DNA from: AP-15 sp963796155
GTDB lineage: Bacteria > Pseudomonadota > Alphaproteobacteria > ATCC43930 > CGMCC-115725
Direction: 5' to 3'
Assembly (NCBI GenBank): GCA_963796155.1
Contig: CAWCKT010000004.1
Span: forward strand, 1-64,000
Length of the DNA stretch: 64,000 nucleotides
Positions 55,446 to 64,000 of the stretch are shown one piece after another; position 1 is the first letter of the stretch; the number at the start of each line of letters is the position of its first letter. The position numbers were made by a program, and so were the translations under genes. Below the pieces are notes generated by a model. The model saw only the letters and a program-made list of their open reading frames with translations. It searched no databases and was not told the DNA's origin.

Positions 55446-56048
55446 ATGCCCTACCACCTCGAAGGGCGTCTGCTCGAAGTATGCGATTGCCGGGTGCTCT
55501 GCCCGTGCTGGATTGGCGAGGATCCCGACAACGGCACCTGCAACTCGGTTCTCGCGTATCATTTCGATGCGGGAACAATCGACGGAGTCGATGTCGCCGG
55601 GCGAACGGTCGCCATGGTGTCCCACATCCCCGGAAATGTTCTCAGCGGCAATTTCCGGGTCGCCCTATATCTCGACGAGGGCACCTCGGACAGCCAGCAG
55701 GAGGCGCTGCTCAACGTCTACACCGGCAAGCTCGGCGGACCGGTGGCCGACTTCGCGAAGCTCGTCGGCGAAGTGGTCGGGGTCGAGCGCGTGCCGATCC
55801 GGTTCGACGTGCAGGGCGGCAGCGGCACCCTGACGATCGGCGATGTCAGCCATGCCGAGCTCGAGCCCTACAAGGGCCCGGACGGTTCGACCACGACGCT
55901 CACCAACACGATCTTTTCGACCGTGCCCGGCGCGCCGGTCTTCGTCGGCAAAGCCACCCGCTACCGTTCCCGGCATGCCGCCCTCGGCCACGATCTCGAC
56001 CTGACCGGCCACAACGCGCTGCAGAGCACGTTCGTCTTTGACGCCTGA
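55446..56048 (+). CDS. DUF1326 protein
   Basis: 200 residues. DUF1326 begins with a conserved Cys cluster: here LEVCDCRVLCPCWIGEDPDN and GTCNSVLAYHF, five cysteines that could hold a metal or disulfide. The middle part (VRVALYLDE-like strand, TSDSQQEALLNVYTGKLGGP) and the end HAALGHDLDLTGHNALQSTF are standard. The family is almost always encoded next to a DUF2182 membrane protein, which follows here after three bases. The first 50 codons are duplicated at 50.8 kb. Confidence 0.9.
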   Translation: MPYHLEGRLLEVCDCRVLCPCWIGEDPDNGTCNSVLAYHFDAGTIDGVDVAGRTVAMVSHIPGNVLSGNFRVALYLDEGTSDSQQEALLNVYTGKLGGPVADFAKLVGEVVGVERVPIRFDVQGGSGTLTIGDVSHAELEPYKGPDGSTTTLTNTIFSTVPGAPVFVGKATRYRSRHAALGHDLDLTGHNALQSTFVFDA

Positions 56049-56051
56049 AGC

Positions 56052-56846
56052 ATGGGTCGCGCTGGCAGGAGCTCCGGGTTTCTGCCTGTTGCCGGCGGGC
56101 TGACCGCCACCGCGTGGCTCACCCTATGGCTGTGGGGGCAGAGCCCCTACGCCCGCTATCTCGAGCACGGCAACTGGACCGAACTCGGCTCGGCGGCGGT
56201 TATTTGTCACGCGCTGCCGGGCGGTGATCTGCTGCTGCCGCTGACGCTTTATGCCGGCGGCTGGGTGCTGATGATCGCCGCGATGATGCTGCCGACGACA
56301 TTGCCGTTGCTCGACCGTTTCGCGCGCCTCGTCGGCGATCGGGTCGACCGGCGGCGGCTCATTGGGCTGGTGATCATCGGCTACCTCTTGGTCTGGGCCG
56401 GTTTTGGCGTCGCGGCACACCTGCTCGACGCAGCACTGCACGAAAGGGCGCAGCAGATGGCGTGGCTGGCGTTCAACGGGTGGGCGCTCGGCGCGGCCGT
56501 TCTGGCGATCGCCGGCCTGTTCCAGTTCAGCCGGCTCAAATACCGCTGTCTCGCGAAATGCCGGACACCGTTGAGCTTTGTCGCAAAGCACTGGCATGGT
56601 CCAAACCCATTGCGCAATGCGCTGCTGCTGGGGCTCGACCATGGCGTATTTTGCGTCGGCTGCTGCTGGGCGATCATGCTCTTGATGTTTGTCGTCGGCA
56701 CCGGAAATGTCGGTTGGATGCTGGCGCTCGGCCTGCTGATGGCGGTGGAGAAGAACACGCGATGGGGGGTACAGCTCAGTCAGCCGTTGGGTGCCGCACT
56801 GCTGGTTGCCGCGGCGGCTGTCGCCGGGGTCAACCTCGCCGCCTGA
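56052..56846 (+). CDS. DUF2182 integral membrane protein
   Basis: 264 residues with about seven hydrophobic segments. Family motifs: GGWVLMIAAMMLPTTLPLLD, FSRLKYRCLAKCRTPLSFVA and HGVFCVGCCWAIMLLMFVVG followed by LLMAVEKNTRWG. Conserved Cys, His and Met residues in membrane helices have led others to describe it as a putative metal-binding membrane protein. It follows DUF1326 by three bases; the two should work as a unit. Metal transport is plausible given the nickel genes nearby, but unproven. Confidence 0.9.
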   Translation: MGRAGRSSGFLPVAGGLTATAWLTLWLWGQSPYARYLEHGNWTELGSAAVICHALPGGDLLLPLTLYAGGWVLMIAAMMLPTTLPLLDRFARLVGDRVDRRRLIGLVIIGYLLVWAGFGVAAHLLDAALHERAQQMAWLAFNGWALGAAVLAIAGLFQFSRLKYRCLAKCRTPLSFVAKHWHGPNPLRNALLLGLDHGVFCVGCCWAIMLLMFVVGTGNVGWMLALGLLMAVEKNTRWGVQLSQPLGAALLVAAAAVAGVNLAA

Positions 56847-56965
56847 CCGAGTGCTGCTGCAGGCCAAACGGCCCTGGGCTCAGAAGCTTCTCGTTCAGAG
56901 CGTGTAGCGGTACCGATACCGCCCACGTCGCCACACCGGCGCAGGCCGGTGCCTATAAATCCGGG

Positions 56966-58293
56966 CTAGTCGTGCGCGGCCTGCGCCTCCCTCGCCGGGG
57001 ATATAGTTGAGGGCGATACGCGGCGGATATGCACCTCGCGTTGCGGCATCGGGATTTCGATCCGGTTCGCGTTGAACGCATCCCACAGCCCGAGAAGAAC
57101 CTCCCCCTTGATGTTGGTCACCCCGTCTGTCGGGTCCTCGATCCAGAAACGGAGAAGCATGTCGACGGCGCTATCGCCAAACCCGGTCACATGACAGACC
57201 GGCCTCGGCGAGGCGAGCACGCGATTGGTTCGCCTTGCAACATCGACGGCAAGATCGCGCACCGCGTGCAAATCACTGCCGTAGGCCACGCCGAACTGCG
57301 CATCGAGCCGGACCAGGGGGCTCGAATAGGACCAGTTGATCACCTGGTTGGCGATCAGGTTTTCGTTCGGGATCAGGTATTCCTTGCCGTCTCGGCCGCG
57401 TACCGCGGTGTAACGCGCGCCGAGATAGGTGACTGAGCCGTAGGTGCTGCCGACTTCGATCACGTCCCCCGGCTTTATCGAGCGTTCGAGCAGCAGGATG
57501 ATGCCGCTGACAAAATTCGACACGATCTTCTGCAGGCCGAAGCCGATGCCGACACCGACCGCTCCGCTAAAAACGGCAAATGCGGTCAGGTCGATGCCGA
57601 CGGCGTTGAGGCCGATCAGCAGCGCCACGGAAATCAGTGCAATCCTTATGAGATTGGCGGCCAGGACCTGCACCGAGGGGCTCAGCGCGGTAACGCGCTG
57701 GAGGCGGGTGCCGACGACCCGCGAGAGGCCGTGCGCGATCCACAGCAGGATCGCGACGATGAATGCCCCCTTCAGCACCAAGAGCACGGAAAGGCGTAAC
57801 GTGCCGATCGTGATCGCCAGGTTGTCGAGCGCTGCCTCCGTCGGCGCAAGCAGGCCGAAGATGTCGAGAGCGAAGATGATCCAGGCGACGGTCGCAACTG
57901 CCCGCGCGAGCAAGGCGTCGCGCAGCAGCAGCGCCGATGCCCTGAGCACGATCCACAGGGCGGTCAAGCTCGCGGCGATGCCGATCAACCGATGCTCCCC
58001 GCCGAGCTGCGCGATTCCGCGCTCGGCGATGGCGAGCACCAGCCAAGCATAACAGAATATTACCAGCCCATGCAGCTCGGCCGGGATGCGGAGCGAGCGA
58101 AACTGTGCGCGATGCGCTGCGCCAGCCGGTCGCCCCACGACCGAGTTGCGGCGCGCGCACCCCATGCCAGCAGGAACGCCGCAATAATCACCGCAAGCTG
58201 GAAAATCAGCGCTTCGAGAACTTCCGGCGAAACCGCCAGATCGCGCAGTCGCTGCGACCAATCCGAAAGATGCAAAGCATCTAAAAGATGCAA
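56966..58293 (-). CDS. MscS-family mechanosensitive channel, N-terminal frameshift
   Basis: A TTG at 58293 with GAGAGG five bases upstream opens HLLDALHLSDWSQRLRDLAV and a first membrane helix (LIFQLAVIIAAFLLAWGARA). Near 58105 one base shifts the frame, after which the rest is continuous: five helices, the pore-lining GAVGVGIGFGLQKIVSNFVS, then SGIILLLERSIKPGDVIEVG of the beta domain and a C-terminal MPQREVHIRR strand. Total about 442 residues. The channel releases solutes on hypo-osmotic shock. An alternative start at 58261 in the main frame would yield a non-homologous N-terminus. Confidence 0.83.
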
Positions 58294-58439
58294 ACGAACC
58301 TCTCTATCAAGGTTTAGTTGTAGGCCGCCAACCTGGCGGCACAAAGGATATGTAAGGTCAACGGCGCAGCCGGCCGCTCAATCCTGTGCGACACCAAGTT
58401 TCGCCACGTATCTGGCGGTGGCTGCGCCGGCTGATTGGC

Positions 58440-59156
58440 CTATTGCACCTGGAGTTCGCCCAGATAGGCGTGGCGGATCAGCTCGGTTTGGCGCAGTTCG
58501 GCAGCGGGTCCGCTCAGCACGACTTGGCCGGTCTGCAAGACATAGGCGCGGTCGGCGATCGACAGCGCCATGTTGGCGTTCTGCTCGACCATGAAGATCG
58601 TCACACCCTGCCGGTTGATCGTCCGGATGATGTCGAAGACCTGCTCGACATAGGCGGGCGAGAGGCCCATCGACGGCTCGTCCATGCACAAGAGCCTCGG
58701 CCGCGCCATCAACGCCCGGCCGATTGCGACCATCTGCTGCTCGCCGCCCGAGAGGGTGCCGGCGAGCTGGGCGAGGCGCTCCTTGACGCGCGGGAAGAGG
58801 GTGAAAACGCGCTCGAGATCCGCGCTGAAATCCGGGCCGCGCGGCCGCGTATAGGCGCCCATTTCGAGGTTCTCGTACACCGTCATGCGCGGAAACAGGC
58901 GCCGCGCCTCGAGTACCGGGGCAATGCCACGCCGCACGCGCTCGGCGCTGCTGACCCCGAGCAGCGAGTTGCCCTCGAACAGGATGTCGCCGCGGGTCGG
59001 CCGCACCACCCCCATGATCGCCTTCATCGTCGTCGATTTGCCCGAGGCGTTGCCGCCGAGGAGGCAGACGATCTCGCCCGCCCCGATCCGGTAATCGACC
59101 GCTTTCAGCACATGAAGGTCGCCGTAATGCGTGTCGACCGCCATAAATTCAAGCAT
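58440..59156 (-). CDS. livF: Branched-chain amino acid-type ABC transporter ATPase, LivF
   Basis: 238 residues from the ATG at 59156. Walker A is LLGGNASGKSTTMKAIMG, the ABC signature TLSGGEQQMVAIGRALM, Walker B RLLCMDEPSMGLSP and the switch His-like segment IFMVEQNANMAL. MLEFMAVDTHYGDLHVLKAV at the start is typical LivF. It is the last gene of the livK-livH-livMG-livF operon and pairs with the LivG domain of the fused protein as an ATPase heterodimer. Its last 68 bases also occur at 54.7 kb. Confidence 0.92.
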   Translation of the reverse strand: MLEFMAVDTHYGDLHVLKAVDYRIGAGEIVCLLGGNASGKSTTMKAIMGVVRPTRGDILFEGNSLLGVSSAERVRRGIAPVLEARRLFPRMTVYENLEMGAYTRPRGPDFSADLERVFTLFPRVKERLAQLAGTLSGGEQQMVAIGRALMARPRLLCMDEPSMGLSPAYVEQVFDIIRTINRQGVTIFMVEQNANMALSIADRAYVLQTGQVVLSGPAAELRQTELIRHAYLGELQVQ

Positions 59157-59166
59157 TGGGCGGAAC

Positions 59167-61194
59167 TCAAGCAACGAGGGCCGTCCGGCCGAGATAGGCG
59201 CGTATGACCTCGTCGTCGCGCCGCACGGCGTCGGCGGTGCCCTCGGCAATCTTCTCGCCGTGATCGAGCACGATCACATTGTCGGCGAGGCCGGCGACGA
59301 CATCGAGCTTGTGCTCGATCAGCAGGATCGAGAGCCCGAGCCGGGCGAGGCTCCTGATCTGGTCGACGAGTTCCAGGGTCTCGGCCGGGTTCATGCCGGC
59401 GGCCGGCTCGTCGAGCAGCAGCAGCTTGGGGCCCGAGGCGAGCGCGCGAGCGATCTCGGTGCGCCGGCGGTTGGCGTAGGAGAGGCTCGCCGTCGGATGA
59501 TCGAGCCGCGGCAACAGCCGGTTGCCGAACACCCCAAGGATTTCGAGCGCCCGCTCGCGCGCCTCCGCCTCCTCGCGCCGCGTCGGCGGCAGTCGCAATA
59601 TGGCGCCGACCGTGCCGGTCTTGAGCCGCGCATGCATGCCGACCATGACGTTTTCGAGGACGCTCAAATTCGGGAACAGGCGAAGGTTCTGAAAGGTGCG
59701 GGCGATGCCGCGTTCGAGGATGCGATGCGGCGGCAGCCGCAGGATCTCGACGCCGGCGAAACGGACCGTGCCGCCATCGGCCGGCACGAGGCCGGTGATC
59801 GCGTTGAAGAGGGTCGACTTGCCCGAACCGTTCGGGCCAATGACGGCGACGATGCGGTGCGCCGGGACGCTCAGCGACACCGAGCGCAGCGCAACCAGGC
59901 CGCCAAACCGCACGGTCAGATCCTTGATCTCGAGTAGCGGCTCGCCGTCGCGCCCGGCAACCGCGCCGAGGCCGGCGAGGCGGTCGAAGCCGCCGCGCCC
60001 GACCTGGGCACTCTGTTCGGTGAGGCTCAGCGCCGGCACCCGCCGCGTCGCCGGGATCAGCCCCTCGCGCCGGAACAGCATCATGAAGACGAGGATCAGG
60101 CCGAAGATCAGCTCGATCGAAGAGACCAGCTCGACATGCTGCAGCCAGTCGACGCCGACGAACCGGCCGAGCATGTGCAGCCAGCCGGACAGGTCCTCGA
60201 GCACCCAGGATTGCAGCACCTGGAGGATCAGCGCGCCGATGACGACGCCCCAGACGCTGCCGATGCCGCCGAACACGATCATGACGAGGATCATGACCGA
60301 GACCGGGAACATGAACATGTCCGGGGTCGCGGTCTGCAACTTGGCGATGTAGAGCGTGCCGGTCATGCCGGCGAAAGCTGCACCCATCGCAAAGGCGAGC
60401 AGCTTGAAGCGGACGCGATCGACGCCCATCGCCGCGGCGGCGATCTCGTCCTCGCGGATCGCCATCCAGGCGCGGCCGACCCGAGAGTCCTTGAGCCTGA
60501 CGCTGATCAGGATCAAGAGGGCGACCAGCGCCACCGCGACGTAATAATACGGGGTTGCGGCGATCCCGAAATTGAAGCCGAAGAGTTGCGGTGCAGCGAC
60601 GCCGTTGAGGCCCATCGCGCCGTTGGTCAAGGACGGCCAGTTGCGCACGACGATCGGCACGATCTCGCCGAAGCCGAGCGTGACGATCGCCAGATAGTCG
60701 CCCTTGAGCCGCAGGGTCGGGGCGCCGAACAAGATGCCGAAACTCGCGGCGATCGCCGCCGACAATGGCAGCATCAGCCAGAACGACACCTGGAAATGCA
60801 CGAAGTCGCCGGCCGTCGTATGGTTGCGGGCGACGAGGCCGAGCCACTGGAACGGCTCCCAGAAGCTCGACCAGTCCGGCTGCAATTGCCATGAGCTGAG
60901 GATGCCGTAGGAGTAGGCGCCGATCGCAAAGAACGCGGCATAGCCGAGGTCGAGGAGGCCGGCGAAGCCGACGACGATGTTGAGGCCGAGCGCCAGCGCC
61001 GCAAAGGCGAGCGCATTGGCGAGCGAATCGACGTCCGCATCGTTGCCGATCGCGATCGGGAACAACAGCGCCGCTGCAGCCGCGGCCGCGATCAGGGCGC
61101 GCGAACGCAACGCCGGCGCCGCCCAGGCGAGGGGCGAGGCGCGGCGCAACCGGGCGAAGGTGTCGCTGGTCATGCCCGCGCGCGGCTCGGACAT
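59167..61194 (-). CDS. livMG: Fused LivM permease-LivG ATPase of a Liv-type ABC importer
   Basis: 675 residues. Residues 1-400 are a LivM permease: ALGLNIVVGFAGLLDLGYAA, TLRLKGDYLAIVTLGFGEIV, RVGRAWMAIREDEIAAAAMG and VFGGIGSVWGVVIGALILQV. After a linker the LivG ATPase begins at LLEIKDLTVRFGGLVALRSV, with Walker A IGPNGSGKSTLFNAITG, signature ASLSYANRRRTEIARAL and Walker B LLLLDEPAAGMNP. The fusion is in one uninterrupted frame. It should combine with LivH as the second permease and LivF as the second ATPase. Confidence 0.93.
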   Translation of the reverse strand: MSEPRAGMTSDTFARLRRASPLAWAAPALRSRALIAAAAAAALLFPIAIGNDADVDSLANALAFAALALGLNIVVGFAGLLDLGYAAFFAIGAYSYGILSSWQLQPDWSSFWEPFQWLGLVARNHTTAGDFVHFQVSFWLMLPLSAAIAASFGILFGAPTLRLKGDYLAIVTLGFGEIVPIVVRNWPSLTNGAMGLNGVAAPQLFGFNFGIAATPYYYVAVALVALLILISVRLKDSRVGRAWMAIREDEIAAAAMGVDRVRFKLLAFAMGAAFAGMTGTLYIAKLQTATPDMFMFPVSVMILVMIVFGGIGSVWGVVIGALILQVLQSWVLEDLSGWLHMLGRFVGVDWLQHVELVSSIELIFGLILVFMMLFRREGLIPATRRVPALSLTEQSAQVGRGGFDRLAGLGAVAGRDGEPLLEIKDLTVRFGGLVALRSVSLSVPAHRIVAVIGPNGSGKSTLFNAITGLVPADGGTVRFAGVEILRLPPHRILERGIARTFQNLRLFPNLSVLENVMVGMHARLKTGTVGAILRLPPTRREEAEARERALEILGVFGNRLLPRLDHPTASLSYANRRRTEIARALASGPKLLLLDEPAAGMNPAETLELVDQIRSLARLGLSILLIEHKLDVVAGLADNVIVLDHGEKIAEGTADAVRRDDEVIRAYLGRTALVA

Positions 61195-61225
61195 CAGCGC
61201 CCTACCGTCACGATTTGGCCCGCCG

Positions 61226-62155
61226 TCACGATTTGGTCGGCGTGGCCCGACCGAACAGGCCGGTCGGCACGAAGACGAGGACGAGGACGAGGATCGAGAA
61301 GATGATCACGTCGGTCCACCGCACGGCGATCAGCTGGCCGCCGACCGACTCGATCAGCCCGATCAGGATGCCGCCGACCATCGCGCCGGGTACGCTGCCG
61401 ATGCCGCCGAGCACGGCCGCGGTGAAGGCCCGCAAGCCCGCGGTGTAGCCGATGATGAAGCTCGTGTAGTTGTAGTAGAGGCCAAAGATCAGCGCCGCCG
61501 CGCCGGCCAGCGCCGAGCCGAGAAAAAACGCGGTCATGATGACCCGGTCGACATCGACCCCCATCATGCGGGCCGCCTCGGCATCCTGCGCCGTCGCCCG
61601 CATCGCCTTGCCGAGCCGGGTGCGGTTGACGAACAGCTGCAGCCCGATCATCAGCACCAGCGCGATGCCCCAGATCAGCACCTCTTTCAGGTCGATCGTC
61701 ACCTCGCCCAATTGCCAGCGCATCACCGGCAACGGGTTCGGATAATTCTCGGAACCGGCCCCGACCGTCAAAAGGATGATGTTGAACAGGATGTAGGAGA
61801 CGCCGATCGTCGTGATCATCGCCGCGGTGCCGCGCACGCCACGCAGCGGCCGCAGCGAAATCCGCTCGATCGCGACGCCGAGCACGCCCGCGGCGAGCAT
61901 CGTCACGATGAAGGCGAAGGCGAGCACCCCGACCAGCGCGAACCCGGTCAGCACCCGGCCCTGGCCCGAAATCCCCAGCAGCTGCAACGCCCACATGCCG
62001 ACGAACGAGCTGACCATGAAAACGTTGAAATGGGCGAAGTTGATCAGCTCGAGGATGCCGTAAACGAGCGTGAAGCCGAGCGCGAGCAACGCATACATCG
62101 CGCCGAGACTGAGCCCGTTGACCACCTGTTGCAGCAAGACCCCGTAGTCGGTCAT
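61226..62155 (-). CDS. livH: Liv-type ABC transporter permease LivH
   Basis: 309 residues from the ATG at 62155. LLQQVVNGLSLGAMYALLAL, GFTLVYGILELINFAHFNVF, TRLGKAMRATAQDAEAARMM and AAVLGGIGSVPGAMVGGILI are the LivH signatures, with eight or so membrane helices. It is encoded between the substrate-binding protein and the fused LivMG, 31 bases upstream of the latter. Confidence 0.93.
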   Translation of the reverse strand: MTDYGVLLQQVVNGLSLGAMYALLALGFTLVYGILELINFAHFNVFMVSSFVGMWALQLLGISGQGRVLTGFALVGVLAFAFIVTMLAAGVLGVAIERISLRPLRGVRGTAAMITTIGVSYILFNIILLTVGAGSENYPNPLPVMRWQLGEVTIDLKEVLIWGIALVLMIGLQLFVNRTRLGKAMRATAQDAEAARMMGVDVDRVIMTAFFLGSALAGAAALIFGLYYNYTSFIIGYTAGLRAFTAAVLGGIGSVPGAMVGGILIGLIESVGGQLIAVRWTDVIIFSILVLVLVFVPTGLFGRATPTKS

Positions 62156-62225
62156 GGGTATGACCGGCCGCTCGGGACTATCGAGTTCTCCATAAAAGCC
62201 AGATGCATTCAGACCGACCGAGTGC

Positions 62226-63473
62226 CTACGCGCTGCTGGAGGGTGCGACCCCGATATATTTGTACTGGTGCACCATATCGTCGGCCGGATAGCCGGGATC
62301 GTTGTGGATCTGGAACACACTGATGATGCGGTTGGTGACGTCGCCGTTTTCGTCGAACGAGACCTCACCCTGCAACGTCTTCACCTTTGAGGTCTGGATG
62401 GCATCGCGCACCGCATCCCGGGTCACCGGCTTGCCCGAGTCGGCGACGCGCTTGACCGCGTCGAGGATCACCAGGGCGGCGTCATAGGCGGTGATCGAAT
62501 AGTTTTCCGGCTGCATGCCGTATTTCTTGGCAAAAGCCTCGACCCATGGCTTGGCGTCCGGGTTGGCCAGGATATTCGGCGCGGCGATCGTCGCGTACCA
62601 GCCTTCGGCCGCGGGGAAGCCGGCACCCTTTAAGACCTCGGCGGCATACATGCCGTCGCCGCCGGCTTTGAGCATCTTCGGCACGATGTCGTAGGCCTGC
62701 TTGACCACCTTGACCCCGGCCTGTGACACCCCGCCGTAATAGATCGCATCGGGATTGAGCGATTTGATCTTGGTCAGGGTCGTCGTGTAATCGGCTTCTT
62801 TCGGATTGAGCTGGTCGCGGCCGAGCACCTTGATGCCGCGCTTCTCCGCCTGGCCCTGAAACGAATCGGCGATCCCGACCCCGTAGGCGCCGCTGTCGTC
62901 GAGCACGTAGACCGACTTGACCTTCAGATTGTCGGCTAGGAAATTCGCCATATTGGGGCCCTGGAACGCGTCGGTCGTCACGGTGCGGAAATAGATCGCC
63001 TTGCCCTTCGGCCGATACTGGCCGGCGAATTTCGGGTCGGTGATGTCGGGGTTGGTCGAGCTCGGCGTCACCGTCGCGAGATCGCCCTCGCTCAGAATCG
63101 GCGCCATCGCCTTGCCCGAACCGCTCATCTGCGGCCCGATCGCGGCGACGACGGCTTGGTTGGACACCATCTTGCGGGCGTTGGTGGCGGCCTGCACCGG
63201 GTCGTACTGGCCGGCCGTCGCGGTGCCGTCGTCGAGCTGCATGACCTCGATCTTGTAGCCGGCGATGCCGCCCTTCGCGTTGGCGTCCTCGATCGCCATC
63301 ATCGCCCCGTCCTTGATCAGCTCGGCGTCGTGCGCGTCGGCGCCGGTGAAAGGCAGATTTATGCCGATTGTCACCGATTTGTCGGCGGCAACGGCCGAGC
63401 GGGCATGCACCGCGACAGCGCCAACGATCGCCGTCGTCGACAGATGGATCATCAGAGAGCGACGTGACAGCAT
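62226..63473 (-). CDS. Periplasmic substrate-binding protein of a Liv-type ABC importer
   Basis: 415 residues. The N-terminus MLSRRSLMIHLSTTAIVGAV ends at a likely signal cleavage site after VAA (about residue 29); the two Arg resemble a weak Tat motif but the rest fits Sec. The type I periplasmic fold shows IGINLPFTGADAHDAELIKD, AVVAAIGPQMSGSGKAMAPI, VYVLDDSGAYGVGIADSFQG and YSITAYDAALVILDAVKRVA. The bound ligand may be an amino acid, amide or aromatic acid. It heads the liv operon with 70 bases to livH. Confidence 0.93.
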   Translation of the reverse strand: MLSRRSLMIHLSTTAIVGAVAVHARSAVAADKSVTIGINLPFTGADAHDAELIKDGAMMAIEDANAKGGIAGYKIEVMQLDDGTATAGQYDPVQAATNARKMVSNQAVVAAIGPQMSGSGKAMAPILSEGDLATVTPSSTNPDITDPKFAGQYRPKGKAIYFRTVTTDAFQGPNMANFLADNLKVKSVYVLDDSGAYGVGIADSFQGQAEKRGIKVLGRDQLNPKEADYTTTLTKIKSLNPDAIYYGGVSQAGVKVVKQAYDIVPKMLKAGGDGMYAAEVLKGAGFPAAEGWYATIAAPNILANPDAKPWVEAFAKKYGMQPENYSITAYDAALVILDAVKRVADSGKPVTRDAVRDAIQTSKVKTLQGEVSFDENGDVTNRIISVFQIHNDPGYPADDMVHQYKYIGVAPSSSA

Positions 63474-63578
63474 GAGCCTGACCTCCCTATTAGAGCCTTG
63501 GCCTGTTAAGCCCTCGCAAATGTCGTGCCGAACTCGGCGCGACCGGCTACGAGAGATTACTCGATCTTTCGCTTCGGA

Positions 63579-64000
63579 TCAGCCGTTTGTATCGGACTTC
63601 CATAGACCCGAGACGAACCCGGCGAGCGAGGGCGCTTCGCCGGGGCGGAATTCGATCGGCCGGCAGAGCGCCATTGCGACGAGGCCGAGGCGCCCCATCT
63701 TCTGCGCCGCGTAGGCGCTCTCGGCGGCGCCGGCGCTCAAACGCTCGAGGACGGCGCCGCCGAGCTGCTGGGCGATCACCCCGCCGACGACGTCGACGGC
63801 GCCGACCAGCCCGGCGCCGCCGGCGAGCCGCCGCAACAAATGGACGGTGCCGGCGAGGCCGGGACGCTGACCATAGATCTCGGCAATCTCGCGGATCAGG
63901 CGTATTGCCCGTGCGGCAAAAAAGAGCGTGTCCAGCAGCACGGTCGGGCTGATCGCATTGATCGCGAAAGCCTGGGCCGCAGCGCGGCGGATGGACACCT
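63579..64000 (-). CDS. YcjF/DUF697-type membrane protein, C-terminal part (cut by window edge)
   Basis: The last 140 residues of a gene running off the right edge. FAINAISPTVLLDTLFFAAR, AIRLIREIAEIYGQRPGLAG, TVHLLRRLAGGAGLVGAVDV and YAAQKMGRLGLVAMALCRPI match the C-terminal hydrophobic half of TIGR01620/YcjF proteins. In many proteobacteria this gene pairs with a YcjX-type GTPase (DUF463), which would lie outside the window. The stop precedes the liv operon by about 105 bases on the same strand. Confidence 0.78.
   Translation of the reverse strand, partial: VSIRRAAAQAFAINAISPTVLLDTLFFAARAIRLIREIAEIYGQRPGLAGTVHLLRRLAGGAGLVGAVDVVGGVIAQQLGGAVLERLSAGAAESAYAAQKMGRLGLVAMALCRPIEFRPGEAPSLAGFVSGLWKSDTNG

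Noticed and set aside
57029..58052. Plus-strand open frames opposite the MscS gene
   Set aside because: Antisense shadows of conserved MscS coding sequence.
59131..62323. Several long plus-strand frames (up to 448 codons) opposite the liv operon
   Set aside because: Asp/Arg/His-rich reverse translations of the Liv genes with no domains.

Overview
The window looks like a GC-rich, soil-type alphaproteobacterial chromosome, most likely an uncultured Rhizobiales or Rhodospirillales relative. This rests on inference: strong G/C bias at third codon positions, a class II DAHP synthase, alphaproteobacterial-style glutathione reductase, DUF3096 and other small proteins typical of the group, LTPALSP/PSPRPSP-type palindromic repeats, and many flavin-dependent and Liv-transport catabolic genes. 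No tRNA, rRNA, CRISPR array or complete classical IS was seen.

Layout. 0-2.8 kb: stress genes on the minus strand (ArsR/SRPBCC pair, DUF488, and a dye-decolorizing peroxidase with its encapsulin shell). 2.9-4.8 kb: an alkylsulfatase pseudogene interrupted by a small DUF559-endonuclease unit bounded by palindromes. 4.8-11.5 kb: an MFS carrier, glutathione reductase, a broken Doc-type toxin, class II DAHP synthase and a nicotinate phosphoribosyltransferase-like enzyme. 11.8-16.2 kb: three tandem paralogous MFS carriers, the last two joined in one open frame by a single-base frameshift. 16.3-30.6 kb: a Rieske dioxygenase pair, a luciferase-like monooxygenase (LLM), small conserved genes, a frameshifted amidohydrolase, an amidase, a GFA protein, a HlyD/FUSC efflux pair, a D-2-hydroxyacid dehydrogenase, relics of gluconolactonase and VOC genes, and an HpaI-type aldolase. 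30.6-36.2 kb: a decayed region with two more DUF559 units, a heavily broken cyclase/ATPase/TPR regulator, and a Phd/PIN toxin-antitoxin pair. 36.2-50.6 kb: two more hydroxyacid dehydrogenases, cspA, LLM and alpha/beta hydrolase, two polysaccharide deacetylases, an RRM protein, and a minus-strand operon (PLP enzyme, CoA-transferase A and B, LLM, VOC, nicotinamidase), then a divergent CaiB-type CoA-transferase. 50.7-58.5 kb: a mosaic in which partial copies of DUF1326 and livF bracket a cargo of a Tat-exported protein, DUF4331, a nickel/cobalt permease and a HupE/UreJ relic. 58.4-63.5 kb: a branched-chain-amino-acid-type ABC importer (livF, fused livM-livG, livH, livK). The right edge cuts a YcjF/DUF697-type membrane protein.

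Functionally much of the window is accessory catabolism: importers and MFS carriers bring in small organic acids, amides or aromatics; Rieske, LLM and VOC oxygenases, amidases, hydrolases and deacetylase-fold enzymes attack them; dehydrogenases, aldolase and CoA-transferases feed products to central metabolism. Individual substrates cannot be read from sequence.

Two themes stand out. First, a DUF559 gene framed by palindromes occurs three times: once inside the alkylsulfatase gene with a GCTAG sequence at both junctions, once at the 3' end of the cyclase pseudogene, and once truncated exactly at a dehydrogenase stop codon. Second, many otherwise well-conserved genes carry one-base frameshifts. 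Some loci have several independent lesions and are real pseudogenes; the isolated single-base ones could be assembly errors and should be checked on reads.
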